NCBI RefSeq assembly: GCF_028765345.1
Contig: NZ_JARAJZ010000020.1
Location: 1 to 54,202 of the forward strand
DNA from: Sporolactobacillus sp. CQH2019
GTDB lineage: Bacteria > Bacillota > Bacilli > Bacillales > Sporolactobacillaceae
Direction of reading: 5' to 3'
Length of the DNA: 54,202 bases
Shown piece by piece: positions 7,497 through 17,970 of this stretch. The notes under the pieces were generated by a model. It saw nothing but the letters and a program-made list of their open reading frames with translations, was not told the DNA's origin and made no database searches. Position 1 is the first letter of the stretch, and every line of letters starts with the position of its first letter. The position numbers and the translations under genes were made by a program.

Positions 7497-7970
7497 TGAA
7501 AAGGACCCGCGCCGATTTCCGGATGCTTTTGAGATTGCCTGCACCGGCGGAGGGCGGATGCATATGTTTTCCGGGATTATCATCCGGGGAAGAAACGGTG
7601 CGCAGGGCCAGACATCCGTCCGGAGGAAACAGCCGGACGGCGCCCGATCTTCAAATTGCCGATTAATCGGTCGTGCGCATCGGCTGAGACTTTGTCCGGA
7701 CGGCATGTCTTCCGCAACCGTTCACGGCTGTTCATGTAAAACAAGCCGTTTGATGCGGCAAGCCGGGACACTTCTTTTTGGTTATTTGCCTGTAGCCGTT
7801 TCCCTTTTTCCGAAAAATATGTTCCTACATTTGGAAAATATGAAAAGCACGGGACAAACGACTTTTTCGTATACATGTTTGTAGCCATGAAAAAGAGGTT
7901 AAGATATTTGAAAGAAGTCAGATGAATAGATTCATCGGGCAATGGCTATCCTGTGACGGGGGTGGTGAAA
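7497..7970. other. Intergenic region between murG2 and gin
   Basis: No supported gene. The frames at about 7558-7884 (+) and 7580-7942 (-) have no domain, and their residue mix looks random. CCGTCCGG (7616-7623) and CCGGACGG (7633-7640) form an 8-base-pair hairpin without a T tract, and CCGGACGG recurs at 7696-7703. A short palindrome GATGAAT-AG-ATTCATC lies at 7921-7936. A weak sigma-F-like pair, GTTTG, 15 bases, GGTTAAGATA near 7875-7905, could serve gin. Confidence 0.45.
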
Positions 7971-8186
7971 ATGGCCATGCAGATGCATTCGCAAACGGGT
8001 GAAACGTGCCTGATTTGCGGACAGGTAAAACAGACGGGCATTCATATTTGCAATCAATTAATCTGTGATTCTTGTCAGGAAAAAATCGTAAAGACAGATG
8101 TGACCGATTGGAAATACAAACATTATGTGAATAAACTTTCTCAGCTCCGGCTGAAAACAATGAAGCAGACTGAACAGACAAAATAA
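7971..8186 (+). CDS. csfB: Gin/CsfB, anti-sigma-G factor
   Basis: This is a 71-residue zinc-finger-like protein of the Gin family, which binds sigma-G (and sigma-E) to hold back premature activity during sporulation. The fingerprint is CLICGQ followed by GIHICNQLICDSCQ: two Cys pairs with the GI-x-I-x-x-x-x-I-C pattern. The tail is basic and helical. I chose ATG 7971, preceded by GGGGGTGGTG; an upstream in-frame GTG at 7953 is possible. Position supports the call: in B. subtilis csfB also lies between an rrn operon and yaaO-tmk, although xpaC and yaaN are missing here. Transcription by sigma-F is expected from B. subtilis, but only a weak match is seen. Confidence 0.85.
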   Translation: MAMQMHSQTGETCLICGQVKQTGIHICNQLICDSCQEKIVKTDVTDWKYKHYVNKLSQLRLKTMKQTEQTK

Positions 8187-8201
8187 TCGTTTATCGGGAA
8201 G

Positions 8202-8238
8202 GAGAAGTCCTCAGAAAGAGCGGCTTCTCAATTTTTTT
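8202..8238 (+). terminator. Intrinsic terminator after gin
   Basis: GAGAAG-T-CC (8202-8210) pairs with GG-CTTCTC (8222-8229) with one bulged T. AA and seven T residues follow. Confidence 0.85.
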
Positions 8239-8477
8239 CAGAACAGCGGGTGATAAAAAAAGCCGCGGCAGATAAAACGCGGATGCCTGCAAAATGAGGA
8301 AACAGGATGAAGGTTTTTCGGCTTAATGCACCTTTGCTTTCGGGACGATGCAGATTGCCGTTGTCTAAAAGTCTCTTTATATAAGAATTTTTTAGCATAA
8401 AAATAAAATAGGAATATGCAGGCTGAAATAGGGCGCGATACGCGGCTGTCGGAAATCGGCGGGGGATAAAAGTCGGG
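8239..8477. other. Intergenic stretch before the decarboxylase
   Basis: No gene is supported. The sequence is AT-rich around 8370-8415 and shows no clear RNA element. Confidence 0.4.
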
Positions 8478-8508
8478 TTGGCTGATCGTTCTTCGATTAT
8501 GTTAAAAT
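8478..8508 (+). promoter_or_regulatory. Likely sigma-A promoter for the decarboxylase-tmk cluster
   Basis: TTGGCT (8478-8483) lies 19 bases before TAAAAT (8503-8508). TGT directly before the -10 gives an extended -10 element. The spacing is long, so the extended -10 probably carries most of the strength. Confidence 0.5.
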
Positions 8509-8542
8509 ATAAGCATATCAGTTGAAGTAAGGGATTTGCATC

Positions 8543-9982
8543 ATGGATCAGAACCGGACACCGGTTTTTGACGGATTGCTCAAATACAGAAAAAAGCAGG
8601 CCTACTCGTTTCATGTTCCAGGCCATAAAGACGGGCTTATCTTTCCGGAAAGAGCGGCTTCTTTCTATAAGCGGTTGTTGGCACTTGACGCTACGGAAGT
8701 TGCCGATCTGGACGATCTGTACCATCCGACAGGCATCCTTCGCGAAGGGGAGGCACTGCTCAGCGATTACTACGGTACACGCTCCAGTTATTTTCTTGTG
8801 AACGGTTCAACGGGCGGCAATATGGCGATGGTCATGGCCGCCTGCTCACCGGGGGATGTCGTCTTTGTCCAGCGGGACTGTCATAAATCGATTTTCAACG
8901 CGTTGAAACTGGCGGATGTCCGCCCGGTTTTTCTTGCCCCCTCCGTCGATCCCGGATCCGGCCTTGCGGCGGGTATCGATCCGGAGGCCTGGAAGACGGC
9001 GGTCAATCGCTTCCCGCAGGCGAAGGCACTCATTCTGACCTATCCGAATTACTACGGAATGGCGGCGGATATCGGCGCCCTGGTCCGCGAAGCCCACGAT
9101 CACGGATTAAGCGTGTTGGTAGACGAAGCGCACGGACCGCATTTCAGGATGGGGCCGCCTGTTCCTCCGAGTACGCTTGAGATGGGGGCGGACATTGTCG
9201 TACACTCGGCGCACAAAATGCTGCCGGCCATGACGATGGGTGCGTTTCTGCATGTTAACAGCCCGCGCGTGCCCGCCGAGAAGGTGGAAAAGGCGCGGGC
9301 GATGCTGCAGACTTCCAGTCCGTCTTACGCGATTATGGCATCGCTTGATCTGGCACGCTATTATCTTGCCAATCTCAGTCAGAGCAGACGTGAGCACATA
9401 TTTTCGGAACGCGATGCTTTTGTTGCGGCTTTGAAGACTATCGATAAAGTTAAAGTACTGGAGGCAGGGGCGGGCCGTTTTCGGTTCGATCCGTTCAAAA
9501 TAACGGTAGAAACGGAAACCGGAGAATCCGGGTTTGGCTGGCAGAAACGGCTGATAGCTGCCGGCATTTTTCCGGAGCTTGCCGATCCGCGCCACGTGTT
9601 ATTTGTGCTCGGCCTGACGGACCGTATCGATTACGGTCCGGCGCTGAAACGGATCGCCGGCAGTCTCGGCGGTTTAGAAAAAAAGCCGCCCGCCTGCCGC
9701 GTGCCGCCATTTCCTTTTCCGCGCTGTTCAACGCCCGCTCTTGCCTGGCGGACGCGGTCGGAGATGGGTACGGAGGAAGCGGATCTGACGGACGCAGCCG
9801 GCCGGATTGCGGCGGAGCCTGTGATCCCTTATCCGCCCGGGATTCCGGCGGTTATTGAGGGCGAGCGGATCACGGAGCAGCAGATTGCCGCCATTAACGG
9901 CTGGCGGCGGTCGGGAGCGGTGTTTCAAAATGACAGTACCAATCACGGGAAAATCATTATCTACCGGACGGGAGCACGATGA
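8543..9982 (+). CDS. Orn/Lys/Arg decarboxylase family protein (YaaO-like)
   Basis: This 479-residue, fold-type I PLP enzyme belongs to the short Orn/Lys/Arg decarboxylase group, which includes YaaO and the arginine decarboxylase SpeA of B. subtilis. The opening PVFDGLLKYRKKQAYSFHVPGHK is split by a glycine-rich HVPGHK motif. The NGSTGGN cofactor loop, DEAHGPHF and the PLP lysine in VHSAHKMLPAMTMGA follow. A C-terminal domain covers roughly residues 370-479. Which amino acid it uses cannot be told from sequence alone. The ATG has only a weak AAGGGA upstream. tmk begins 4 bases after the stop, so the two share a transcript, as yaaO and tmk do in B. subtilis. Confidence 0.85.
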   Translation: MDQNRTPVFDGLLKYRKKQAYSFHVPGHKDGLIFPERAASFYKRLLALDATEVADLDDLYHPTGILREGEALLSDYYGTRSSYFLVNGSTGGNMAMVMAACSPGDVVFVQRDCHKSIFNALKLADVRPVFLAPSVDPGSGLAAGIDPEAWKTAVNRFPQAKALILTYPNYYGMAADIGALVREAHDHGLSVLVDEAHGPHFRMGPPVPPSTLEMGADIVVHSAHKMLPAMTMGAFLHVNSPRVPAEKVEKARAMLQTSSPSYAIMASLDLARYYLANLSQSRREHIFSERDAFVAALKTIDKVKVLEAGAGRFRFDPFKITVETETGESGFGWQKRLIAAGIFPELADPRHVLFVLGLTDRIDYGPALKRIAGSLGGLEKKPPACRVPPFPFPRCSTPALAWRTRSEMGTEEADLTDAAGRIAAEPVIPYPPGIPAVIEGERITEQQIAAINGWRRSGAVFQNDSTNHGKIIIYRTGAR

Positions 9983-9986
9983 AAAG

Positions 9987-10667
9987 ATGGATCGCAAAGG
10001 ACTTTTTATTACATTCGAAGGCCCTGACGGTGCAGGGAAGACCACTCAAATCGGCAGGCTGGCGGCCGAACTTGAAAATCGGCATATACCGTATATCCTG
10101 ACTCACGAGCCCGGAGGAACCGATATCGGTGATCAAATACGCAAAATCATCCTTAATCCCGAATATTATCGGCTTACTCAGAAGGCTGAGATTTTGCTTT
10201 ACGCGGCATCGCGAAGCCAGCATGTCGAAGAAAAAATCAGGCCGGCACTGGTTCAGGGCAAGATTGTTCTGTGCGACCGTTTCATTGATGCGTCGATTGC
10301 TTATCAAGGATACGGCCTCGGGCAGCCGATCGAAATGATTCGGTCGATTAACCGTTTTGTGTCGGAAGGTCTGACTCCGGACCGCACGTATATGATCGAC
10401 ATTGCGCCGGAAGCAGGACGCAGCCGTTTAAGAGAACGAAGCGGGAGCCCGGAAAAAGGGGTAACGGAAGCGGCGGGTGATTTGGATCGGATCGAGCAGC
10501 GGGAACTGGACTATCACCGGCGTGTCAGGGAAGGGTTTTTAACACTTTGCAGAGAAAATAAACAGCGTATTTGCCTGATTAACGGCGAGGACAGCGCAGA
10601 TACGGTGTTTGATCATATTCTGAAAGATTTTCATCATTTTTTGGCCGGCTATATGCAAAAAAGGTGA
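9987..10667 (+). CDS. tmk: Thymidylate kinase
   Basis: This enzyme phosphorylates dTMP to dTDP for DNA synthesis. The P-loop is FEGPDGAGKTTQ (about 9-20). The DR motif with the following Phe (CDRFIDASIAYQG) binds dTMP, and the LID region lies near 150-185, with LDRIEQR and nearby Arg residues. The length of 226 residues is slightly above the usual 205-215 because of a longer LID and tail. The open frame extends into the decarboxylase gene, but the family N terminus fixes the start at ATG 9987. An out-of-frame ATG at 9979 is ignored. It is followed closely by darA, as in B. subtilis. Confidence 0.95.
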   Translation: MDRKGLFITFEGPDGAGKTTQIGRLAAELENRHIPYILTHEPGGTDIGDQIRKIILNPEYYRLTQKAEILLYAASRSQHVEEKIRPALVQGKIVLCDRFIDASIAYQGYGLGQPIEMIRSINRFVSEGLTPDRTYMIDIAPEAGRSRLRERSGSPEKGVTEAAGDLDRIEQRELDYHRRVREGFLTLCRENKQRICLINGEDSADTVFDHILKDFHHFLAGYMQKR

Positions 10668-10675
10668 GAGGATGA

Positions 10676-11011
<336 letters not shown>

Positions 11012-11041
11012 AGCATTTACTGTTTCGAAGGGGCTGAAGAG

Positions 11042-11479
11042 ATGCCAATCAAGATAAGCGGAGAAACGAAAATCAATGAGTCGCAGACCGGCCGCGGTAC
11101 GGCTGCTTTAAAATCGTCCGCATCGTTTGAGAGCACACTCTCTGAAAAGAAACAATCGCTGGATGCGGATGCGCTTAAAGCACTGCTTGATAAAATCGAC
11201 GGACAGGCGCAAAGGGTGTCGTCATCGCGAACGATTCACGATGTGCAGCTGTATAAACAATACGTCCGTTCATTCATGCAGGAAGCCGTGCGGACGGGAC
11301 TCGGGACGCAGCAGTCGCGATCCTGGCAACAGGGAGGGACAAAGCAGCAGCTCGTCGGGATCGTGGATAAGAAACTGATCGCGCTGACCAATGATCTTTT
11401 GGATAAAAATAAAGAAGGAATCGATCTGCTGGATCGTCTCGGCGAAATTCGCGGGCTGCTGATTAATCTTTATGTCTGA
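11042..11479 (+). CDS. yaaR: YaaR family protein (DUF327)
   Basis: This 145-residue, mostly helical protein has a disordered N-terminal third rich in Ser, Thr and Lys. The family core lies in about residues 45-145, containing VQLYKQYVRSFMQEA and the C-terminal LLDRLGEIRGLLINLYV. It matches YaaR by sequence character and by its position between darA and holB. No function is established for the family. It has no membrane segments or enzymatic motifs. The ATG follows GAAGAG at a suitable distance. Confidence 0.88.
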   Translation: MPIKISGETKINESQTGRGTAALKSSASFESTLSEKKQSLDADALKALLDKIDGQAQRVSSSRTIHDVQLYKQYVRSFMQEAVRTGLGTQQSRSWQQGGTKQQLVGIVDKKLIALTNDLLDKNKEGIDLLDRLGEIRGLLINLYV

Positions 11480-11527
11480 AGCGTGCCGGAACGATGAAGT
11501 CCGAATCCTTTGTAAGTGAGTGGGCGT

Positions 11528-12532
11528 ATGGCTATGATCAGCTGGAAAACATTGGACAGTCAGCAGAAAACAGTAGTGAGAGTGCTGCGGCATGCCGTGC
11601 AGAGGCATGAACTGGCGCATGCATATTTACTGGAAGGCCCCGAAGGAACGGGAAAGAAGGAGGCTGCCCTGTTGCTTGCGCAGACGCTGTTCTGCGAGTC
11701 ACCGCAGGATGGGGAGCCGTGCCGGAACTGCCGCAATTGCCGGAGAATTGCCTCGGGCAATCATCCCGATGTGATACGCATCCGGCTGGAGCAGGACGCA
11801 GCAACGATCAAAAAGGAACAGATTGCCTTTTTGCTGAAAGAATTTTCCTACCGAAGTGTGGAGTCTTCAAAAAAAATATTCATTCTTGAAGATGCGGAAA
11901 AAATGACGGTTCAGGCTGAGAACAGTCTGCTTAAATTTATAGAGGAGCCCCATTCGGGAACACTGGCTCTTCTGATTACGGCTCATATGCATCAGCTGCT
12001 GGATACGATCATTTCAAGATGCCAGGTGCTGACTTTTATTCCGTTGTCCGATCAAGCGATCGAGGAACGGCTGTTTCAGGAACATCAGCCGCGTGCTCTT
12101 GCAAAATCCGCTGCTGCTCTGACTCACGACTATGAGGGCGCCGCCGCTCTATGCAAGGATGAATGGTTTGCGGAAGCGCGCACCCAAGTGATACAATTAG
12201 CGCAAAGGCTGCAATTGTCTTCCGAAGCTGCCCTTTCTTTCATTTACGAAAAATTTTCCCCCACCTTCGATAGTGCTCAGCGAATGGTCATGGGTTTGGA
12301 TTTGTTGCTGTTTTGGTACAGGGATATTTTATCGCTGCATTTGAACCGGTCGGAAACGGTGATTTTTGAAGATCAGGCTGAAGGGCTGAAAGAACAGCTG
12401 CTTCGCCTTTCCGAAAAACAGGCCGTAGGTGCCATGTCCCTGATTCTTGAGGCCCGCAGGCAGCTGGATGCCCATGTAAACAGTTTAAGTGTCATGGAGT
12501 GGCTCGTTATCAGGCTAGGAGGTATTCTTTAA
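11528..12532 (+). CDS. holB: DNA polymerase III delta' subunit
   Basis: This clamp-loader subunit is part of the AAA+ complex that loads the sliding clamp. Visible features are the N-terminal AMISWKTLDSQQ, the P-loop EGPEGTGKKEAA (about 37-48) and a zinc module with four Cys in CESPQDGEPCRNCRNC. The sensor 1 region is VQAENSLLKFIEEP and the SRC motif is in TIISRCQ. The start is ATG 11528, giving MAMISWK as in B. subtilis HolB; in-frame GTG 11516 and ATG 11534 are alternatives. The stop is 2 bases before ricT, which implies coupled translation. Length 334 matches the family. Confidence 0.93.
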   Translation: MAMISWKTLDSQQKTVVRVLRHAVQRHELAHAYLLEGPEGTGKKEAALLLAQTLFCESPQDGEPCRNCRNCRRIASGNHPDVIRIRLEQDAATIKKEQIAFLLKEFSYRSVESSKKIFILEDAEKMTVQAENSLLKFIEEPHSGTLALLITAHMHQLLDTIISRCQVLTFIPLSDQAIEERLFQEHQPRALAKSAAALTHDYEGAAALCKDEWFAEARTQVIQLAQRLQLSSEAALSFIYEKFSPTFDSAQRMVMGLDLLLFWYRDILSLHLNRSETVIFEDQAEGLKEQLLRLSEKQAVGAMSLILEARRQLDAHVNSLSVMEWLVIRLGGIL

Positions 12533-12534
12533 TT

Positions 12535-13365
12535 ATGAAATACGATATTGTCGGCGTTCGTTTCAAGAAAGCCGGAAAGATATATTATTTTGACCCGGAT
12601 CAGTTAGCGATTCCGGAGGATTCCCGTGTTGTTGTCGAAACCACAAGGGGGATCGAATGCGGGACAGTAGTCATCGGCAAAAAAACGGTGGATGAGGAAG
12701 ATGTCGTGCTTCCGCTGAAAAGAGTCGTCCGGCTTGCTACGGACGCGGACGGCCTTCAGGTCCGCAAGAATCAAGAGGATGCGGAAGCCGCAATGGATAT
12801 TTGCCTCCATAAAATAGACGACCACCATTTGGAAATGAAACTGGTGGATGTTGAATATACATTTGATCGCAATAAGATTATTTTCTATTTTACTGCCGAC
12901 GGCCGTGTCGATTTTCGGGAACTGGTCAAAGACCTGGCATCGGTTTTCAAGACGCGGATTGAATTGCGGCAGATCGGCGTCCGCGATGAGGCCAAAATGC
13001 TCGGAGGCATCGGCCCGTGCGGCCGGATGCTCTGCTGCTCCACTTTTCTCGGCGATTTTGAACCCGTATCGATCAAGATGGCGAAAGATCAGAACCTTTC
13101 TTTAAATCCGGCCAAGATTTCCGGTGTCTGCGGCCGGCTGATGTGCTGTCTGAAGTATGAGAATGATCAGTACGAATCGGCAAAACGGGCACTCCCCGAT
13201 CTGGGTGAGACAATTAATGTGCACCACGGAAAAGGCCGGGTGGTCGGACTTAATATTTTGGAACGTCTTGTTCAGATCGAACTGAAGGATGAAAATAAAG
13301 TGATAGAATATACATTGGATGAGCTTATTGAAGAAGGGGCTATTTCTTCGCAAGCCACTAAATAA
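12535..13365 (+). CDS. ricT: RicT (YaaT), RNase Y specificity complex subunit
   Basis: RicT forms the Y-complex with RicA and RicF. The complex guides RNase Y in mRNA processing and supports competence, biofilm formation and sporulation. The 276-residue PSP1-domain protein shows the two Cys clusters that hold iron-sulphur clusters in B. subtilis: GPCGRMLCC (about 161-169) and CGRLMCC (about 198-204). TAGGAGG upstream places the start at ATG 12535; the open frame upstream overlaps holB. yabA follows 7 bases after the stop. Gene order holB-ricT-yabA is conserved. Confidence 0.95.
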   Translation: MKYDIVGVRFKKAGKIYYFDPDQLAIPEDSRVVVETTRGIECGTVVIGKKTVDEEDVVLPLKRVVRLATDADGLQVRKNQEDAEAAMDICLHKIDDHHLEMKLVDVEYTFDRNKIIFYFTADGRVDFRELVKDLASVFKTRIELRQIGVRDEAKMLGGIGPCGRMLCCSTFLGDFEPVSIKMAKDQNLSLNPAKISGVCGRLMCCLKYENDQYESAKRALPDLGETINVHHGKGRVVGLNILERLVQIELKDENKVIEYTLDELIEEGAISSQATK

Positions 13366-13372
13366 GAGGTGG

Positions 13373-13732
13373 ATGAACTTGGAGAAAAAGGACATTTTCT
13401 CGCAAGTCAGTCATTTGGAAGAGCAGCTGGGACAAGTTTACGTAGAGTTCGGTCATTTGAAATCCCGGCTGGCCGAAGTGCTTGAAGAAAATCAAAATCT
13501 CACCCTTGAAAATCACAACCTGAGAAGACGGATTGAAAACGCCGATAGTGAGCGGGCCACCGAGAATAAGGGGCAGACGGGCGATAAAATTTCAGAACCG
13601 GATATCGGCGAAGGATATGATAATCTGGCCCGGCTGTACAAAGAAGGCTTTCATATCTGCAACCTGCATTACGGAAGCGTACGTAAAGACGGGGACTGTC
13701 TGTTTTGCCTGTCCTTTCTGAACAAAAAATGA
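13373..13732 (+). CDS. yabA: YabA, replication initiation control protein
   Basis: YabA binds DnaA and the sliding clamp DnaN and limits re-initiation. The 119-residue protein has an N-terminal coiled coil (about 5-55, heptads in [18 protein letters not shown] and onward). A linker follows, then a C-terminal zinc module with the pattern H, CNLHYG and CLFCLSF, whose Cys and His residues bind zinc. The ATG at 13373 has AGAGGTGG upstream. A short terminator-like hairpin lies 35 bases after the stop, which may partly separate it from yabB. Confidence 0.95.
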   Translation: MNLEKKDIFSQVSHLEEQLGQVYVEFGHLKSRLAEVLEENQNLTLENHNLRRRIENADSERATENKGQTGDKISEPDIGEGYDNLARLYKEGFHICNLHYGSVRKDGDCLFCLSFLNKK

Positions 13733-13767
13733 CGGAGCGGCACCGTTATTCATGGTTATTCCCAGGG

Positions 13768-13790
13768 CTCGCCTTATTCGGCGGGTTTTT
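13768..13790 (+). terminator. Terminator-like hairpin between yabA and yabB
   Basis: CTCGCC (13768-13773) pairs with GGCGGG (13780-13785) with one U-G pair and a 6-base loop. TTTTT follows. It sits inside an otherwise tight gene cluster, so partial read-through is likely. Confidence 0.55.
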
Positions 13791-13833
13791 ATGTAAAAAT
13801 CAAAAATTCAGTTACAAGGGAATGGGCACGCAG

Positions 13834-14565
13834 ATGACAATAGACGGCCGGAGTGAACGAATCGATTATCTTTTTAATACGGATCTGCAGATTATTCAGT
13901 CGAGTGAACGGTTTGCTTTCTCACTGGACTCCATACTGCTGGCGCGTTTTGTCTATGTACCGATTCAGCACGGCAGGCTCGCCGATCTGTGCACGGGAAA
14001 CGGAGTGATTCCCTTTCTCCTGTCCCGCCGGACAAAAGGGCGGATTACCGGCATTGAGATTCAACCGGAAGTCTGTGAGCTGGCGGCGCGCGGAGCGGCA
14101 CTCAATCATCTGCAGGATCGGATTGATTTTATTTCCGGCGATGCGAAAAGGCTTCCCGATTATCTTGGAAACGGAAACTGCGACGTGGTGACGTGCAATC
14201 CTCCTTATTTCAGCAAAGAGGCGGCACGCGATCGCAAGCTAAACCCTCATCTGGCCATTGCCCGCCATGAGATACTGATTACACTTAAAGATGTCATTGT
14301 GACGGCGGGCAGATTGCTGAAATACGGCGGGAAGTTCGCACTGGTGCACCGGCCGGAGCGGCTGGCCGATATTCTGGCCGGAATGCGCCTCGCGGGGATG
14401 GAACCGAAACGCCTGCGCTTTGTTCATCCGAGAAAAGAAAAAGCGGCTAATATGGTCCTTGTCGAAGCAACAAAGGGCGGGAAATCCGGGCTTGCCGTTC
14501 TGCCGCCGATTACCGTGTACGATTCGAAGGGGCGCTACACGGAGGATGTGTGGCCGAATACATGA
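13834..14565 (+). CDS. yabB: YabB, tRNA (adenine-N6) methyltransferase-like protein
   Basis: This 243-residue SAM-dependent methyltransferase belongs to the TrmN6/YabB group, whose studied members methylate A37 of tRNA. The N-terminal ERIDYLF...IIQSSERFAFSLD segment is the family start. Motif I is LADLCTGNGVIPFLL (near 51-65). Motif IV is CNPPYF, the N-P-P-Y that positions the adenine amino group. The exact tRNA target in Firmicutes is not settled. The start is ATG 13834 with AAGGGAATGGG upstream; ATG 13822 is possible. The 3' end overlaps yazA by 16 bases. Confidence 0.9.
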   Translation: MTIDGRSERIDYLFNTDLQIIQSSERFAFSLDSILLARFVYVPIQHGRLADLCTGNGVIPFLLSRRTKGRITGIEIQPEVCELAARGAALNHLQDRIDFISGDAKRLPDYLGNGNCDVVTCNPPYFSKEAARDRKLNPHLAIARHEILITLKDVIVTAGRLLKYGGKFALVHRPERLADILAGMRLAGMEPKRLRFVHPRKEKAANMVLVEATKGGKSGLAVLPPITVYDSKGRYTEDVWPNT

Positions 14566-14849
14566 AAAGTTACAGTGTCTATATACTGGAATGTACGGAC
14601 GGAAGCCTTTATACAGGCTATGCGGCGGATGTCCGGAAGCGGTTTGCTCTTCATTGCAGCGGAAAGGGCGCGAAATATACGCGCAGCCATAAACCGCTCC
14701 GTATTGTTTATGAAGAGCAGTTGCCGGATAAGTCATCGGCGCTGCGGCGGGAATGGACAATCAAGCATCTGACAAAACGGGAAAAAGAAACATTGATACA
14801 AAGGAGCGGCGCTGATGTGGGAGCAAAAGAGTTTCCAGACGGAAAATAA
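14550..14849 (+). CDS. yazA: YazA, GIY-YIG domain protein
   Basis: This small GIY-YIG nuclease-fold protein has 99 residues. The motif reads SVYILECTDGSLYTGYAADV, with the Arg of VRKRF and the later Glu in REWTIKHL in the places where family members have catalytic residues. The function of this single-domain (UPF0213) family is unknown; the conserved residues suggest nuclease ability. The start is GTG 14550 or ATG 14562, both behind GGAGG at 14541-14545, and neither spacing is ideal. It overlaps yabB and rsmI, so the three form one translation unit. Confidence 0.88.
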   Translation: MAEYMKSYSVYILECTDGSLYTGYAADVRKRFALHCSGKGAKYTRSHKPLRIVYEEQLPDKSSALRREWTIKHLTKREKETLIQRSGADVGAKEFPDGK

Positions 14850-15702
14850 CGGCACGGGCACGCTTTATCTTGTTCCGACGCCGATCGGCAACCTGAACGA
14901 TATGACTTTCCGGGCACTGGATGTTTTAAAAAAAGCGGATATACTGGCGGCTGAGGATACGCGCCAGACCATGAAGCTGTGTACGCATTTCGATATCCAT
15001 GTGCCGCTTGTCAGCTATCACGAGCACAACAAAAAAACGAGCGGGAAAAAACTCATTGGCGAGCTTGAGGCCGGCAAAAATGTGGCCCTTGTGACCGACG
15101 CCGGAACGCCGGGCATTTCGGATCCGGGCAGCGATCTCGCCGCCGAGTGCATCGGGCGCCGTGTCCCGGTTGTCCCGCTCCCGGGCGCCAATGCGGCAGT
15201 TACCGGCCTGATCGCTTCCGGCCTGCCGACAGATCATTTTTTGTTTTACGGTTTTCTGCCCCGGACTAAGAAGGAGAGAGAGCAGGCGCTGGAGGACCTG
15301 AGCGTTCTGCCGTTCACATTGATTTTTTATGAATCGCCGTTTCGTGTCCGTGAGACAATCAAGGATTTAAATGCGGCCTTCGGCAAGCGCCGTATTTCGC
15401 TTTCCCGCGAGCTGACGAAGCGCTATGAAACGTTTGTCAGGGGGGACATCGGGGAGGCGGCCGATTTTCTCGACCGGGGCGAAACACTGAAAGGCGAGGT
15501 CTGCCTCGTTGTAGAGGGAAGCTCCGCGAAACAGGAAGCTTCGGAAGCCCTTTGGTGGGCGGCAATGGATCTGAACGCTCATGTCGACTATTACGTGAAC
15601 ACGCGGCACTTGACGGTCAAAGAGGCAATCAAGCAGACGGCCGTCGATCGTTCGCTGCCGAAGCGCGAGGTTTATCGAATTTATCATCATATTGAAGAAT
15701 AA
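14815..15702 (+). CDS. rsmI: 16S rRNA (cytidine 1402-2'-O) methyltransferase
   Basis: RsmI adds the 2'-O-methyl group to C1402 in the ribosomal decoding centre. The 295-residue protein has the tetrapyrrole-methylase fold: LYLVPTPIGNLNDMTFRAL at about 15-33, AAEDTRQT, LVSYHEHN, the SAM-binding VTDAGTPGISDPGSDL, and PGANAAVTGLIASGLP. The ATG at 14815 overlaps yazA and has AAAGGAG upstream. abrB, which follows this gene divergently in B. subtilis, is absent; only 144 bases with the metS promoter lie before metS. Confidence 0.95.
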   Translation: MWEQKSFQTENNGTGTLYLVPTPIGNLNDMTFRALDVLKKADILAAEDTRQTMKLCTHFDIHVPLVSYHEHNKKTSGKKLIGELEAGKNVALVTDAGTPGISDPGSDLAAECIGRRVPVVPLPGANAAVTGLIASGLPTDHFLFYGFLPRTKKEREQALEDLSVLPFTLIFYESPFRVRETIKDLNAAFGKRRISLSRELTKRYETFVRGDIGEAADFLDRGETLKGEVCLVVEGSSAKQEASEALWWAAMDLNAHVDYYVNTRHLTVKEAIKQTAVDRSLPKREVYRIYHHIEE

Positions 15703-15762
15703 TGCTTGAAGGGCCGGCCTTTTCCGCTGCAGAGAAATCTGTCTGATAAATCTGCCGCTTTC

Positions 15763-15791
15763 TTGACATTCATCTGGGTGAAAAGTATAGT
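15763..15791 (+). promoter_or_regulatory. Sigma-A promoter of metS
   Basis: TTGACA (15763-15768), a 17-base spacer and TATAGT (15786-15791) make a near-consensus promoter 55 bases before metS. No T-box or S-box element is visible in the short leader. Confidence 0.85.
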
Positions 15792-15828
15792 TCATTTAAG
15801 AAAGGAATCATTTGGAATCGCTATTTAA

Positions 15829-17838
<2,010 letters not shown>

Positions 17839-17862
17839 TCCTGAAATACACAAAGAAAGCCG

Positions 17863-17909
17863 GCGGGAAGAAATGTGCAGATGTCTACATGCATGGCTTC
17901 CCGCTTTTT
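17863..17909 (+). terminator. Intrinsic terminator after metS
   Basis: GCGGGAAG (17863-17870) pairs perfectly with CTTCCCGC (17897-17904) and TTTTT follows. The 26-base loop is long for a terminator. Confidence 0.7.
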
Positions 17910-17970
17910 GTACGGACACGTTTCCGGTGCTGTTCGGCATGACTTTTTCATAGAACAGGAGAGGTGCCTC

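Noticed and set aside
7558-7884. 108-residue frame downstream of murG2
   Set aside because: A GGAGGG lies nearby, but the residue mix is that of a chance frame, no domain is recognisable, and the hairpin repeats fall within it.
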